DNA of 64,000 bases, taken from the NCBI GenBank assembly GCA_963969595.1, contig OZ018418.1, positions 3,353,001-3,417,000 of the forward strand, read 5' to 3'. Position numbers and translations under genes: made by a program. Origin of the DNA: Neckera pumila. Its lineage: Eukaryota > Streptophyta > Bryopsida > Hypnales > Neckeraceae. The number at the start of each line of letters is the position of its first letter. Position 1 is the first letter of the stretch. The notes beneath the pieces are model-generated. The model was not told where the DNA came from. It did no database searches and saw only the letters and a list, made by a program, of their open reading frames with translations. This document shows, one piece after another, positions 49,323-61,289 of the stretch.

Positions 49323-51798
49323 TTAGTTGATAACAATTTTGTTGTTTACTGAACAGCTTCCTTCACCACGTTCATAATTGGATGACTCTCCAACCCCAAG
49401 CTTGCGCTTTGCATGAGTTCGTGATGCTGGTCCATCCACGTTCAAAATGGATTCCAAGACATTGGAGTCCTTCAGAGCTTGGAGGGTTCTCATTGTCTAT
49501 GGAGAGTGTGCTTCCAAAAGATAGTCAAGTGCTTGACTTTGGTAGTAAGGTCCATATGTAGAGTCCAGATAAGCCATACTAGTCAAATCTTTGATGGAGG
49601 TATTGTCATCTTGATTGACCACCCTCTTCCCGTCTAAATCCCATCGGTGACTTTGAGGATGAGGACCCCACTTGAAAGTTGCAAAGCCTTTATTAAAATA
49701 ACCTCTGAGGCATTGGAAGAAAAATGACCTCTTCCCTTCATGTTGTAGACCTTCTCCCATCAGCCTTGGTGCAACTGCCGCAACTTCTGCGGGATCTGTC
49801 TCCCAGTTCAATTGGAAGCTCAAATTTCTAGATTCTTAAACATGTAGCCCTTGTTGCCAACTCCAAAGCAAGTCTCGCCCCTAGAGTTTAGAATCTATCA
49901 TGTCGAGACTGTGCTCCCAGGAAGGTGGCATGTAAGTCATCAAGCTGAATAAAGCATACAACCAATCATGGAATGGTGCTGAACATATCACGCAACGTTG
50001 TCTAATCAAACATTGTGTGCTGAGACATTGCGGATGGTACATGTGTCTACAAGATCCAAGTGCCCACCCTCCTTTGGGACCAAATGGGTCTAGACATATG
50101 GGGCATTTGGTGTGGTCCAAGACAAAAGGTGCAATCTTTGGCCACTAGAGCTGTTGTTCCTTCTCTATCAAGTGGCTATACTTTTGATTCTCATGGTCCC
50201 AACCCATTTCTTTCCAATTTACTACAGTCTTTCCAGGCACTCTCCAACGTGGGCATGTCACTGGAAAACATATTATCGAGCAATGCCCAAGATGCAAGTC
50301 CATTCTCCCGTTTCGGAGCATTTGCAACAAAGTTTTTCAAAACTTTATCCAACTCTTGAGCAATTTCTTGTGATCTATCCACCAAAAGAATGCACGCGAC
50401 TTTCCAACTATAATATGTGGCCGCCAATTGTGCCAACTGTGTGGTGAGTGTATTGTTTTCCTCTTGAAGACCCAGTATTTTCACGGACAATACGGGATGT
50501 GGAATTGCAGGAAATGAAAGTGAATCTTGGGTCCCTTGGAGTTGATCACTCATCATAGCAATATTGTCTTCCATGATTGTAGCAAGAGGTGCATTTGGAA
50601 GAAGTGAAGAATGCTTGATACGCTTGGTAGGAGGTGAATGGTGAAGGACGTCACTTGTGAGGTCTCCTACAACCTTGTCCAATTGATGTGGATTGTGCTT
50701 GACAAAGGCATCGTCCATGTCCGACAAAGTCAACGTCTCACGCTCCTTGTCTTGTAGGCGTTGCAGTTCTTTGGACTGTTGAGAAATGACAGCATTTTCT
50801 TCATTGCAATTAGATCGCAGTTTTTGGATATTTGATTGCAGTGAAGCAATTGTTGTGTCTTTGGCCTTTAAGAGATCAAGGGCCTTACATAGAGCTATAG
50901 TGTTGTCAGCGACAACTGCTTGTGACTGAGGAATGGGAGTACGGACAACTGTTTGTATAGGCATGTTATCGTTCGGGCCGAAGTCAAAGACGTTGCTTGC
51001 ACCCGGTGGTGCCAACAATGGTTGTAAAACGGTCATTGAAGGTGATGCAAGTCCAATTTGGTTGGTGGAGTGCCGCACCTTTGAGGGATGTTTTATTCTT
51101 CGTCCCCATGATGATGAAGCAGCCTCGACATTTTGAACTTGAACCTTGGTGGACTCGACAGGTTGCTCCCTAACTCGTACTATTTTGGGGGCTTGCGTGC
51201 CATCGGAATCCTCATCTGGTTTTGATTCCTCAGTGTGAACTTTAAAAGTTTCAATGTTTTGACAATCACTACGAATATGGCCTAAACCTCCCTCTGGGAA
51301 TGTCAGGACCCCTTTTGGATGTGCTACATATAGACTTTCTTTCATTGTGCACCAATCAAATTCTTTATTCACGGCCACTTTAGCGTATTCTCCTCTGGCA
51401 ATGAATAGAGGGACCTCATTCCTCTCTTCAAAAGGGATTATGTAGAGGACCTGGTACAATTCCACGCATCTTTGAACAAAAGCTGGAGTTTCACAATACT
51501 TTAGATTCGCCTTATTGGTGTGCTTGTTGTAATGATGGCGCCATGCTGGAAAGAACTTTTGGATGTGGCACCATTCAATGTAATCTTTGCAGATTTGCAT
51601 TGTCCACGGCCCTTCTTCTTAGTTCCAACCTTTAAAAGCGAGGTGATTTGCACTATTCAGCATATGCCATCGCTTTCGGTGAATGGTGCCTCTGCGCTTC
51701 TGGCCCTTATCTTTGATAGCCTTTCTGACATTACTAGGAGTGTTGTATGTAGTGTGCAAAAGAGGAACTGACCTATCACTGTTTCCTACAGCAGCCAT
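49323..51798 (-). pseudogene. RING-finger protein gene with coiled coil, element cargo
   Basis: Likely start MAAVGNSDRSVPLL at 51798. A TAA interrupts at 51619; the frame continues from 51600 to 50191. It includes a helical N-terminal domain, the EYAKVAVNKEFDWCTMKE motif, an acidic/Ser linker and a Gln/Leu-rich coiled coil at about 50700-50860. A one-base frame change near 50220 leads to a frame that continues to the TAA at 49323. It encodes a RING-H2 finger with C-x2-C-x14-C-x-H-x2-H-x2-C-x10-C-x2-C (CPIC...CRHMYHPQC...CVIC, 49970-50110), then YMPPSWEHS and a WETDPAEVAAVAPRL domain. Stops at 50145, 49881, about 49840 and 49497 are TAG or TAA where Gln would fit. RING-H2 proteins are often E3 ligases; that role here is inference. 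It lies next to the right end of the hAT element. Confidence 0.65.
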
Positions 51799-51959
51799 TG
51801 GATTTGTTGGAGAAACAATATTCGCGGTAACAAGTGGCGTGAAAGAACTCAAGAAGTAGTGAATATTCAACTTGAAGGTAACGCATGCAGCCACGTAAGG
51901 ATGCAAGACCAGAAGCCTCAACATTGAAGAAGTTGACAAATGCCGCATGGGCGAGTGAA

Positions 51960-52634
51960 CTTATAAGCGGTGCAAGCTCTGGTTACAGAGGGCACGTGCA
52001 AATGAAGCAATCGCGCGTAAGGCGACCTCATGTCATTTAGGCGCGTGCAGGCCCTTCACAGGCGACTTCGAGTCTGAGAAGCGACTTCGGGTCTAGACGC
52101 GCAAACTCGAGTACAAAAAGGGCGACCTTGGTTACCGGATAGGCAACTGAGGGTCCAAACTTGGCGATCTTGTCTAACAGCAGGCAACCTTAGATCTAGG
52201 AATCACGACCTCGGGTCCTGGGAGGGCAAGTGTAGGTTGCAGTGGGCAACATCAGGTTATCCTTGCTTACCCGCAATCGCCAAAGGTTTGGTCGCCTCGA
52301 CACCCAATTGCCCACCTAGCCTCACCCGCCCGGTCGCCTCCATCGCAGTTGCCTACCCGTGTTTTTTGTATCCGCGGTTGCCCGATATCCGCAGTCTCCT
52401 ATCTGAGGTCGCCAAATCCACGTTTGCCCTAAACCCGCACTCGCCACATCTGTTTGTGCCCCAAAATGTGCCACGCGGATGCCACATGGCGTCCAGGTGG
52501 CGTAGGTCAAAGGGAGATAACTTTTAGGAAAGTCATAGGTAATTTTGACCTTATTGGACATTGCAAGGGGTCTACTGGACGTCATGTGACGTCTAATTGT
52601 TGCGCTCATGGCGATGTCCGGGAAGACAACCCTG
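51960..52634. repeat. Right subterminal arrays and right end of the hAT element
   Basis: From 51960 to about 52255 motifs run on the + strand (ggcgacctcatg, gcgacttcgggtct); from about 52262 to 52470 they run on the - strand (acccgcaatcgcc, cggttgcc, gaggtcgcc). The terminus from 52480 to 52634 has no array and ends in agacaaccctg. The last 20 bp pair with the left end at 32446. The motif reversal at about 52258 gives the array an inverted-repeat organisation. Confidence 0.7.
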
Positions 52635-52642
52635 ATTACAAA

Positions 52643-53149
52643 GCACTATAGCCAGAAGAACTGACCCTCCACATATAAGCATTGCTTGCAAAGTACTCCG
52701 TAGTACACTTCATTCCCATTATAGCAAACTGAACAATTTTGTGGCCCTAAAATTAAATTGAAATTAATTGAGTGTCATGGAGAAAGCACCTTATACCCTT
52801 CAACAATTTATATGCTAAGCAATTTAGCTAATTGTCCAAATCTATGATAACTTCATGATATTAGTCCATGAAGTTCATTCAGATGCACGGCGTAATACAT
52901 GTGCTTCCTCCTTCTAATTACAACATGTACAACCACTGGTTCTATATCTCGAAATTAAGAACTCCACTCATACTGAAGCTAAGGCTAATTGTATGCATTT
53001 CTTTAGTCACTGTATAGTAGATATTGATTCTACTAAGCCTTTGACCAAACTAGACTGCCTCTAAAGATGAATTTCATTTTTTGGTCTAGAAATTGATATA
53101 TTATTTATTGAGTGTTCTTTCCGGAACAGCTTCTTTGCAAGTTCACATG
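52643..53149. other. Flank of the hAT element, no gene recognised
   Basis: AT-rich; no open frame of useful length on either strand. Confidence 0.4.
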
Positions 53150-53700
53150 CTATCCTAATTTTCTTTCCGAACACGGCAACAGTTCGACATGCACGACATT
53201 TAAGACATCTAGTAGCCCCTCCTTTGTCAAGTAAAGTCTAATAAAGTCAACTTTAAGTTTGACTATCAAATAACTTTCATTCACCGTCCATATTAAAATG
53301 GCTCTCAATGTGAACATTTTCTCCCCCTCCGATTTTGACATATTTATTACTGGAACACCACTCCAAAGCTTCAATAGATCACAAATAAGAAGACGCAAAA
53401 TCACATCAACAACCTCTGCTGTAGTTGCTTTTGGACCGCAAATTAGCATAGCTTGGGACATGAAATTTTTTGAAGTCAGCAGCCACGGGGGAAGGTTATA
53501 AACTGTAATGAAGAAGACCCACATTGAGTGCTTGATGGCGTTATTCTTAAATGAAATAATGCCATCTCCAACTAGTCCAAGTCGAAGATTTGTCTTCACT
53601 TCCGCAAAGTTGGGATGGTTCCAATCTATATTCTTCCAATGCAAACTGTCTGAGATAGACCTAATATTATATTCATTAAAATGGAGGGTTTGTGGACTCT
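53150..53700 (-). pseudogene. CACTA transposase (tnp2) fragment
   Basis: The frame covers the central block of the plant tnp2 transposase family: WKNIDWNHPNFA, NLRLGLVGDGI (family form RNLRLGLASDGF), SMWVFFITVYNLPPWL, LICGPKAT, and LRLLICDLLKLWSGV, MFTLRAILIWTVN. Downstream the frame shifts: TKGG-type codons and a cluster of Cys codons (expected GWSTKGxxACP) appear in another frame near 53180-53230. The start and the rest of the transposase are absent, so this is a fragment of a CACTA element. Confidence 0.8.
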
Positions 53701-54203
53701 CAAACTAGTCTTAGGTATTTGAAGACACAACAAGTGACATGCATGGGCTCTAATTTAGCTCAAAAATCACTCAATTAATTACTCTAAATCATCAATTTCC
53801 ATTAAAATGAGAGCCATGCAAATAGTGAATGCCTTCCAACAAATGTTGTTATGTTTCATGTCAAACATTCCATGTGTTTCGGAGACATTGTACCCATTAA
53901 ATGCAATAACAAATACATGAATACAATATATGGATTGCACTTGTGATATAAATATAGCAAATGTATCACCAAAACATAAATTATCTACTATAAACCTATA
54001 TTTACGAATTCAATTCTTAAAAGTAAATTGTTACTTGTTTCAAAAATCAAAATCAAAATGTCCACATTCATGGAACACAAAATGATGTCTTTCACGTGTA
54101 TTCAAAAACATACTATAGACATATAAATGACAATTAATACACTACCCTAAACCTTATAGTAACAACACATTGAGTTTCTTCCCAACCACCATTGTGCTAA
54201 AGA
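53701..54203. other. Spacer, no gene recognised
   Basis: AT-rich sequence between the tnp2 fragment and the next gene; nothing definable. Confidence 0.4.
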
Positions 54204-57039
54204 CTAAGGATTTTCAGCCAAACTCTGCTTGATGATTTCAATTTGAATAGCAGGAATCTTCATTGTGTAGTCATTGGTTTCTTTTTGGGTCCTAGACTTC
54301 CACGCTGTCATAACAGCATCCGTGTGTTGCCAAAGTGGCAATTCCATTTCATCAATCCTCCAATGTAGACCTCTTTTGCTGTCCCATCCAGTGTAGAAAT
54401 TTGGAATATCCCCATCTACTGCTGTGGGATGGAAGTATTGAATGAGCACATAATTTGGATGTAGTGGATCTCTGTGAGGATGAAACAACACCCTTGCATT
54501 ACATTGGATGCAAGTCATTCTCCGCAGGAACAATTGCCACAAAGTACCCTTCGAATAGATCTCAACCTACCCTAAAGGATGGTTGTGGCTGACCACTCAA
54601 TGGCCCAACGTATGCATCATCCTCTCCAAACTCTTCATGATCCTCGCCGTCTTTGTCTAATTCATCCACTTGAGTCGCTTGAATACGAGTAGTTGGCCAA
54701 AATCCATTCTTTAAAACGGTAGAATTTGGTAGTGGTTCTTGAAGTGCTACCTTCACATCACACCAATAGTGCACTATATGCTCCAATCGTCTTTGCCATT
54801 CCTCAATGCGGTCTTTGTTGCACAAATCATCCCAGTATTTAATAAACCAAGATATACCCTTCAAGATGTCCTCCGCATCTTTTGTTGGACTTGGCAAAAC
54901 TGCCAATGGTACTCCACGGGGCCACAAACTCTTCCTCTCCAAATCCTTGTGCCATAGTTTCCTATCGTAACCTACGCCTTTGGGCAACTTGTCCAAGTCC
55001 GTGCACTTCAATTTGTACTTCATGACGGGACAACCAGTTGAATGAAGGTAGAACTTCACTTGCTGGGGTTTTGTGTGCCCAACCATGATATCACTGCCGT
55101 CCAAAAATGACCCTTGAATGAAAGCCTTAAAACCAGGCACTTCTATAAGGTGAGGGATAGTGGGAATGGATTCCACATCCATGAACAACTTCATAAGCGC
55201 AGGAATAGTAAGGAAATTCTCCTTCTTCAACAACATACTCCATCTTCCAAAGAGTGCATCAATGTCGTCATGAGTATGACCCACAATCATGAAGTTCACA
55301 TACACTTCACAAATAATCTTGTTTGCAACCAGTAGAGACTAGTAGCAACAAACATATCTATTCTTGTTGTCCCCAATGGCATTGGCCATTTGCACATTCA
55401 AAATGGGCGATAAAGGCATAGCTGGAACCAAATTCTCTGGTGGTGGGGATAGTGAGGCTTCATAGGTCTCTGCGCCCTTCATTAGCGCCTTTGACAATTT
55501 GGACAACCCTACCCCTACAAATGATTGCCAAGAAGAAGACTTTGGTGGCAATTCCAAATCTTGCAACAACTTTGCCATGGAGCCAGTGGTATAGTTCAAA
55601 TCGTGGGAAAACATATCCAAGCCATAATGCACGTATCAAAGATCAGCATGACCATGCGCAATCATGCCAGTCACAGAAACAGGCAATTCCACAAGCCCAT
55701 CGAGTTCTTTAGTCCCATGAGAGAAGACCGGAGATGCAGTTTTGGAATGGTCCATCTTGTCATGCATGATCGTCAGACACTCATGTAGAAAACTATGCGG
55801 CTGATAACAATTTGCATAATATAGCTCCCTATGCACACGAGTAATAGCCAAGTAGCTGTCTAGCCTCCTTGCCCATTTCAGAGCCCTTTGAGATTCAGCA
55901 AAGCAACCTTTTTGGAGCTCTTGTAATTTATCACAGACCGAACACCGAGCAAAGTTATCTCTAGGTTTCTTAACCTCGTACTCTGAAAACTTTGAGGACC
56001 TAATCTTGCTCAAGTTCAAAGTTGAAACTTCAGCCAAACCAAAGGCCACATTAACTTCATTGATTTCTTTCATCTTTCCCTTCCATTGAGAGTTAGGGGG
56101 AAGACACATGGACACGACTTTGTCCCCTGATTTCAGAGTTTGGATATAATGTGGCATGTGATCCGCTTCCTTGTCTAGGATGCACTTCGGCGTTGCCGCA
56201 GCTTGTTGAGTATGCTTCCTTAGCTTCACCAATCCTGTATTACCGTGAAGACGCGCTTCTTGATTGTCCTTCCAGTATTTAAGGTAGCGGTAGGATGTGG
56301 CCTTTGAGACACCAGAAATATGCATCCATGCTCGCATGCACACACTAATGCGTTCAATGGTCACCATCTTCCTCCCACGTGCATAAAAATGAACTGATCT
56401 ATGCACATCAGTCTTCACATGGGACTTGAACTTAAATGAGGAGCTTTGGTACATGCGTTCATGGAATGCATGAACTTTCTCCCTTGGAAATGGCTGAACA
56501 CAGTTTTTGCTGCAGCAAACTTTGCTGGACACGGCATTGATGGACTCCTAAGTGAATAACTTCTTACATTTGAGGACCGTTACGCGTGATGGATTTTGAA
56601 GAAGACTTGTATAAAGCTGAGCAGATGCTAAAGGCGGAGGATTCAGAAGACGAGTTCTCTGTGAATTGTAATTGTCTTGGATTTCATGGTCTTGCAAACT
56701 TGCCCCGAAGCAATGGACTTTGTCAATTGACCAAGTCATCAAATAGTAAATCCTCTCTTCGGGGATGTCCACTTTTGAAAACGTCTTGGTAATGTGCATA
56801 GCTATGTGAGTATCACCTAGGGGGCCATTTGCACCAAGAACAAGATCTAAATTGACACTGTGGCAAGTACCTTTGCCGACTAGTACACCCTCATCATTAT
56901 ACAAAGTCACAGACCTTGTATTCCACAGACGACAAGGAATTCCTTTGCATTCTGGAATGTCCTCACTCATACCTTCTGCTTTAGAGTCTTCATCGTCTAA
57001 AAACTCCATATAGTCAACCTTAGAATCAGAGGAACTCAT
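54204..57039 (-). pseudogene. Putative transposase resembling DUF7869-type proteins
   Basis: From the ATG at 57039 one frame runs to 54562 with in-frame stops at 56548, 55636 and 55339; a frameshift then leads to 54204-54542. Total about 940 codons. The N-terminus is acidic, followed by a module (CRLWNTRSVTLYNDEGVLVG...NGPLGDTHIAM) that resembles the DUF8039-type module of plant transposon proteins. Next comes a helix-turn-helix-like ISGVSKATSYRYLKYW, then a DUF7869-like core with RCSVCDKLQELQ, a MHDKMDHSKT motif and the characteristic GHTHDDIDALFGRW. The C-terminus holds an acidic segment and WETD-like tail. DUF7869 proteins are found in transposons and probably have an RNase H-like transposase fold; this assignment is from motif recall. 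It is a decayed copy. Confidence 0.65.
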
Positions 57040-57437
57040 GACTTCAATCTGCAAATCAAAAGACAAACACACTGTGAACGTAGGTCAAGGATTTGAGTTC
57101 CCTAACGTTCAGCTTGAATTGAGCTTAAGGATATGTGTATGTTCATACACAATTCCACTACAAGAGATCATACAAATCTAAATAAATATACCTTATAGAT
57201 TTTGATGATTAAAATATATGGACCAGTGTATTGTCAAAATAACTCTTCAAAATAAATAAATCCAAATCAAAGCAATTCAAGATTAACATCACCTCCCTGC
57301 ATTGTCATGGCACTCTCCAATTATATGATAATATGGATATGTGTTTTCATAAATTGAAACAAATTGGATTGATTTGAAGCACTGACTACACCCTACTCCA
57401 TCACTACTACATATACGTATTACATTATGTACTAATC

Positions 57438-57830
57438 AGCTCGACTCGAGCTGACATCCTTTTAGAGTGTAAGAGCAGTCACAAATGAAGTGATTAGTAA
57501 TATTTCTGAATGTATTACATAATTCCTTGTATCCTTATACTTCTGTGAATGCATCATTAAGATTAAGCCTTGTTATTCGAGCTTAATCCTAGTTATAGAA
57601 GAATCATTATTTGGTTGATGTTAAATTAAGTATATTGAAGCTCGAGTCGAGCTGAGTATGTAGACTACACCAATTGAGTATATCTATATGAACATTAAGC
57701 TCGAGTCGAGCTGAGTACGTAGCTGAGTATGTTCATACGATCATTAGGCTTGAGTTGAGATAAGTATGTAGACCACATCAATTTACTTCTTGGAGTTCAT
57801 TAGCTCAATTTGAGCTGATTGGTTCCGGAT
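57438..57830. repeat. Palindromic GCTCGAGTCGAGC repeats, ~53 bp spacing
   Basis: The palindrome AGCTCGA(C/G)TCGAGCT appears at 57438-57452 and about 57638-57652, then at about 57698-57712, with degenerate copies near 57748 and 57802. The last four are spaced about 52-58 bp apart and share gagta(t/c)gta and tcat(a/t) segments. They lie upstream of the putative transposase gene and may be subterminal protein-binding sites of the element carrying it. Confidence 0.6.
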
Positions 57831-58810
57831 TTTTCGAAGATGCACAACTCTTGTATGTTGGTGATGTTATCCCGGGTTTTACGGCGACATTTCCGGATAT
57901 TATCACTATTAAAAACAAAGGCTGCACCACCCAACACGATAATTCTACTAATAATTGCACAGAATGCAAAATGATATACACGGATTATCATTCCATCGCA
58001 ATGTATGCTACAAACAGCTTTATAATATCTATGACACTCTCTCCGCACTGGACCAGATCATTGACCTCACTCATTCATCTCTGCTGTATATAGACAAGAC
58101 ATAAAACTGTCACCATTCACAACAGGAAATGCAAGTTGCTACACCCCTAACAGAAAAGGGTAAGATATACCGCAAGCAATGTGAGATGGAGAGCCTCCTG
58201 CAAGCATTTGTTGGCAAAGAAAATTCTCTATCCAACGTTCTTTTAGTCCTTGTTGTGCTTCCGTATGACTCAATGAACTGTTCAATAACCAGAGAGAGGC
58301 CGAGGTACCTCAGAGCTCATACATAAGACAAGAAATAATGAAGAGAATTTTGGGATTGAGGATAACAACGTCCAGCCGGCTTATTCGCAGGAACTTGCGG
58401 GCGGAAATAGAATGGAGCCAAAAAAATTCAAATACCGATTTTGAATGCTAGTATTTGGAGGATGGCTGAATATAAAATAATTCCCGGAATTGGAAAAGAC
58501 TTTGCAGCTGCTGCTCCAAAATAAGGCATCTAAGGCATACAGTATTTGAAGATAGGTTTACCACTGACATTGTGGGCTAGTACTTACCTCTAAGGCTTTT
58601 GGAAAATATTTAAAGTGTTCATTTAAGATTACTATTCCGAAGGCATGGCATTCTATACACAACAAGTCTTGAGTTTTAATAAACAATGGGACAAAAATCA
58701 TAATTTCTAAACCCTAAATTCTAATCCCTAAAAATCCTAAATCCTAAATCCTATCCTGAACACTAAATCCTGAATCCACATCATACAACATATAGGGGGG
58801 AAATGGTAAG
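57831..58810. other. Non-coding stretch with degenerate CCCTAAA-like repeats
   Basis: At about 58685-58770 the phrases aaccctaaattct, aatccctaaaaatcctaaatcctaaatcct recur. This resembles interstitial telomere-like or promoter-type sequence and is too degenerate to call a telomere. No gene is recognised. Confidence 0.4.
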
Positions 58811-59564
58811 GCAATTTTTTTTTTGGTTTTCGAAGTGCCAAGATGGCGATCACTTCAAATTTGGTGAAGCATTTTATTTCTTCGTACATCCATCTTTTGT
58901 ACCTTAAAACACTCATCAATCAAATTTATACAGTTTTTGATCCAAAATTGACAATTTCATCCATACTTTAAATTGGATTGGAACTTTTCTGGAGAAAAAA
59001 GATTACTTTTTAATGGAGAAAAAACCATTTTTGCTTAGAATAGTGCTTTTTGGCTCCATTTCGCCTTCCAAAAAGGGCAAATCTACACCCAATGTTTTTG
59101 TACTGTTCCAAAAACATTAGATATTTAGTGTAATTAAAGACTACAAAGTTCATTTAGAGTGCAGATTCAAGTCTATCCGCAAATTGCCCTAAATTAAAAC
59201 TCCTACTACTTGTCTTTTCATCGATTAAAATAGAATGATTCAAAGTTTTTCAAAGTTTATATAAATCTAGAAAAGCAAATTCAAATTTTTTTTCTTAAAA
59301 AGGTTTCTCCCAAATCTGCCTATATTGTCCGGCCTTGCCAAAAAATTACATGTCATGCAACAACTTAATCTATAATTATAACCAAAAGAATAGTTGTGAT
59401 AGGCTTTAAAACTACTCTTCTAGTACGTGTTCTGCAAAAATTTAAAAGTACAAAAAATTCCATTCGTATTGAGCTGTCCAAAATATCTTTATAGCCAACA
59501 ATTGGAATTTAGGACTTTAGCGTTTAAGCTAAAAAATTGTAGTCAAGAAATCAATGCTGAATTA

Positions 59565-60440
59565 TGAGCACCTTGAATTTGTAACCCAATATTCTTGCTT
59601 TCCTACATAAATAAAAAAAAATGAATAAGCCATGACCTCTACTTTATAGACCTCCCACCCTCAAACTCATGGAATTTGATGGATAAGAACATCCAAAAAA
59701 AATTACTCCAAACTTATTAAATTGGATGAATGTCAATGTTCAAAAAAATATGTAGAAGTTGGAATACATCTAAACATTTATGATTTATTAGCGCCTTCAA
59801 TTTGTGGCCCAATATTCTTGGTTTGTTACGTTAACCAAGAAAAATTGAATAAGCCATGACCTATACTTTATGGACCTTCCACCCACAAACTCATGGAATT
59901 GGATGGATATTGACGTTTAAAAAAAAATGTAGAAGTTGGAATACACTTAAACATTCAAGATTTATGAGCGCCCTTAATTTGTGGCCTAATATTCTTGGTT
60001 TGCTACATAAACAAAAAAAATTTGAATAAGCCATGACCTGACCTTCCAACCCCAAAATCATGGAGTTGGATGGATGTCAATGTTCAAAAAAATATGTAGA
60101 AATTGGAATACACCTAAACATTTATGATTTACGAGCGCCTTGAATTTGCGGCCCAATACTCTTGGTTTGCTACGTAAACCAAATAAAATTTAAATAAGCC
60201 ATAACCTGTATTTTATGCACCTCGCATCCCCAAACTCATGGAATTGGATGGATGTTGACGTTCAAATAAATGCAGAAGTTGGAATATACCTAAATATTTA
60301 TAATGTATGAGCGCCTTGAATTTGTGGCCCAATCTCCTTGGTCTGCTAGTATTTGAACTGAAAAAATTAGAATACACCATGAATTGTATTTTAAAAAACT
60401 CCCAACCCAAAATTCATGAAAATTGATGGTCACAAACGTT
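59565..60440. repeat. ~175 bp satellite, five copies
   Basis: Units start near 59571, 59788, 59965, 60137 and 60311 with (g)cgccttgaatttg, continue with ggcccaatattcttggtttgctac, ataagccatgacct, actcatggaattggatgg and gtagaagttggaatac, and are about 172-177 bp long except for a longer first unit. It lies inside the element with long terminal repeats. Confidence 0.8.
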
Positions 60441-61289
60441 TTTATCTTCCCCTTGAATTATAAGCAACAATTTAATTTGCTATATGCCCATTTAGTTTTA
60501 CATAATTATACAGGGATTGTACTCTTTTAATTTAGGGGGCTTCATAAAATAGCCACACACAGACATTGTTGATATTTTCACTTGAAAAGAATGGTCAAGA
60601 AATTTTCAAGTTATTTTTTATTTTATTATTTTAAATTAAATGCAAGACTTATGACTTATTGACATATGTCCATTTTTGGTTTATTCATGTGCACATGAAT
60701 TAAAGAGATTTAGAAAACAACCATATGGCAAATCTCGTTAAAATGGAGCCATTCCAAAAGTTTGGCACTTTTACAATTCAGACCGACCATTTTGAAATCT
60801 ACACTTGTCATAAATAGTTTAAAGCGGCCATTCTGAAATCTATATATGTCCTAGATGGTCAAAATGGCACGCCATCAAAATGGAATGCAAAATACTACCA
60901 TTTTAACAAAATTCCCCATCCGTGCACTGTATATTAATGGCTACCAATATCAAATGTCATGGATACTTGCACATGAATGATTAAAATGAAATTGAAGCTG
61001 TAAATATTCTTTGGATTTAAGTAACGCAATAATAATCAATTCATATCCATTTGATATTCATCTCCTGACCATGTAAATTAGTAAAAACTTTAGGGACTAA
61101 TTTTTTGTAATGAAATGCTTGTTCTTGTAATGAAATGTGATTTAATAACACAAAATAAAAATGCTTTTGAATTTCATATCTTAAGATCATATAGAATTTT
61201 TGTATTCTTTACATTAAAAAAACATTCAATAATTTTGAATCCAATAGTCCGCATTCATTACTCCTAAACAAATGATTGATTTTTTTATT

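Larger units (their letters stand above)
32446..52634 (-). mobile_element. Giant hAT-type transposon, ~20.2 kb
   Basis: The left end starts CAGGGTTGTCTTGTCTGACA at 32446. The right end, read on the - strand from 52634, starts CAGGGTTGTCTTCCCGGACA, giving a 12 bp perfect terminal inverted repeat with further matches. The flanking octamers are identical: attacaaa at 32438-32445 and 52635-52642, the 8 bp duplication diagnostic of hAT insertion. GGCGAC-type arrays lie inside both ends. The element contains a hAT transposase pseudogene, a kinase-like fragment, a coiled-coil gene and a RING-finger gene, plus nested MITEs. The transposase is read toward the left end. Internal arrays at 36960 and 43190 leave open that it is a composite. 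Confidence 0.8.

Noticed and set aside
58685..58775. Telomere-like CCCTAAA sequence
   Set aside because: Repeats are degenerate (cctaaatcct) and short; more consistent with promoter-like or ancient interstitial sequence.
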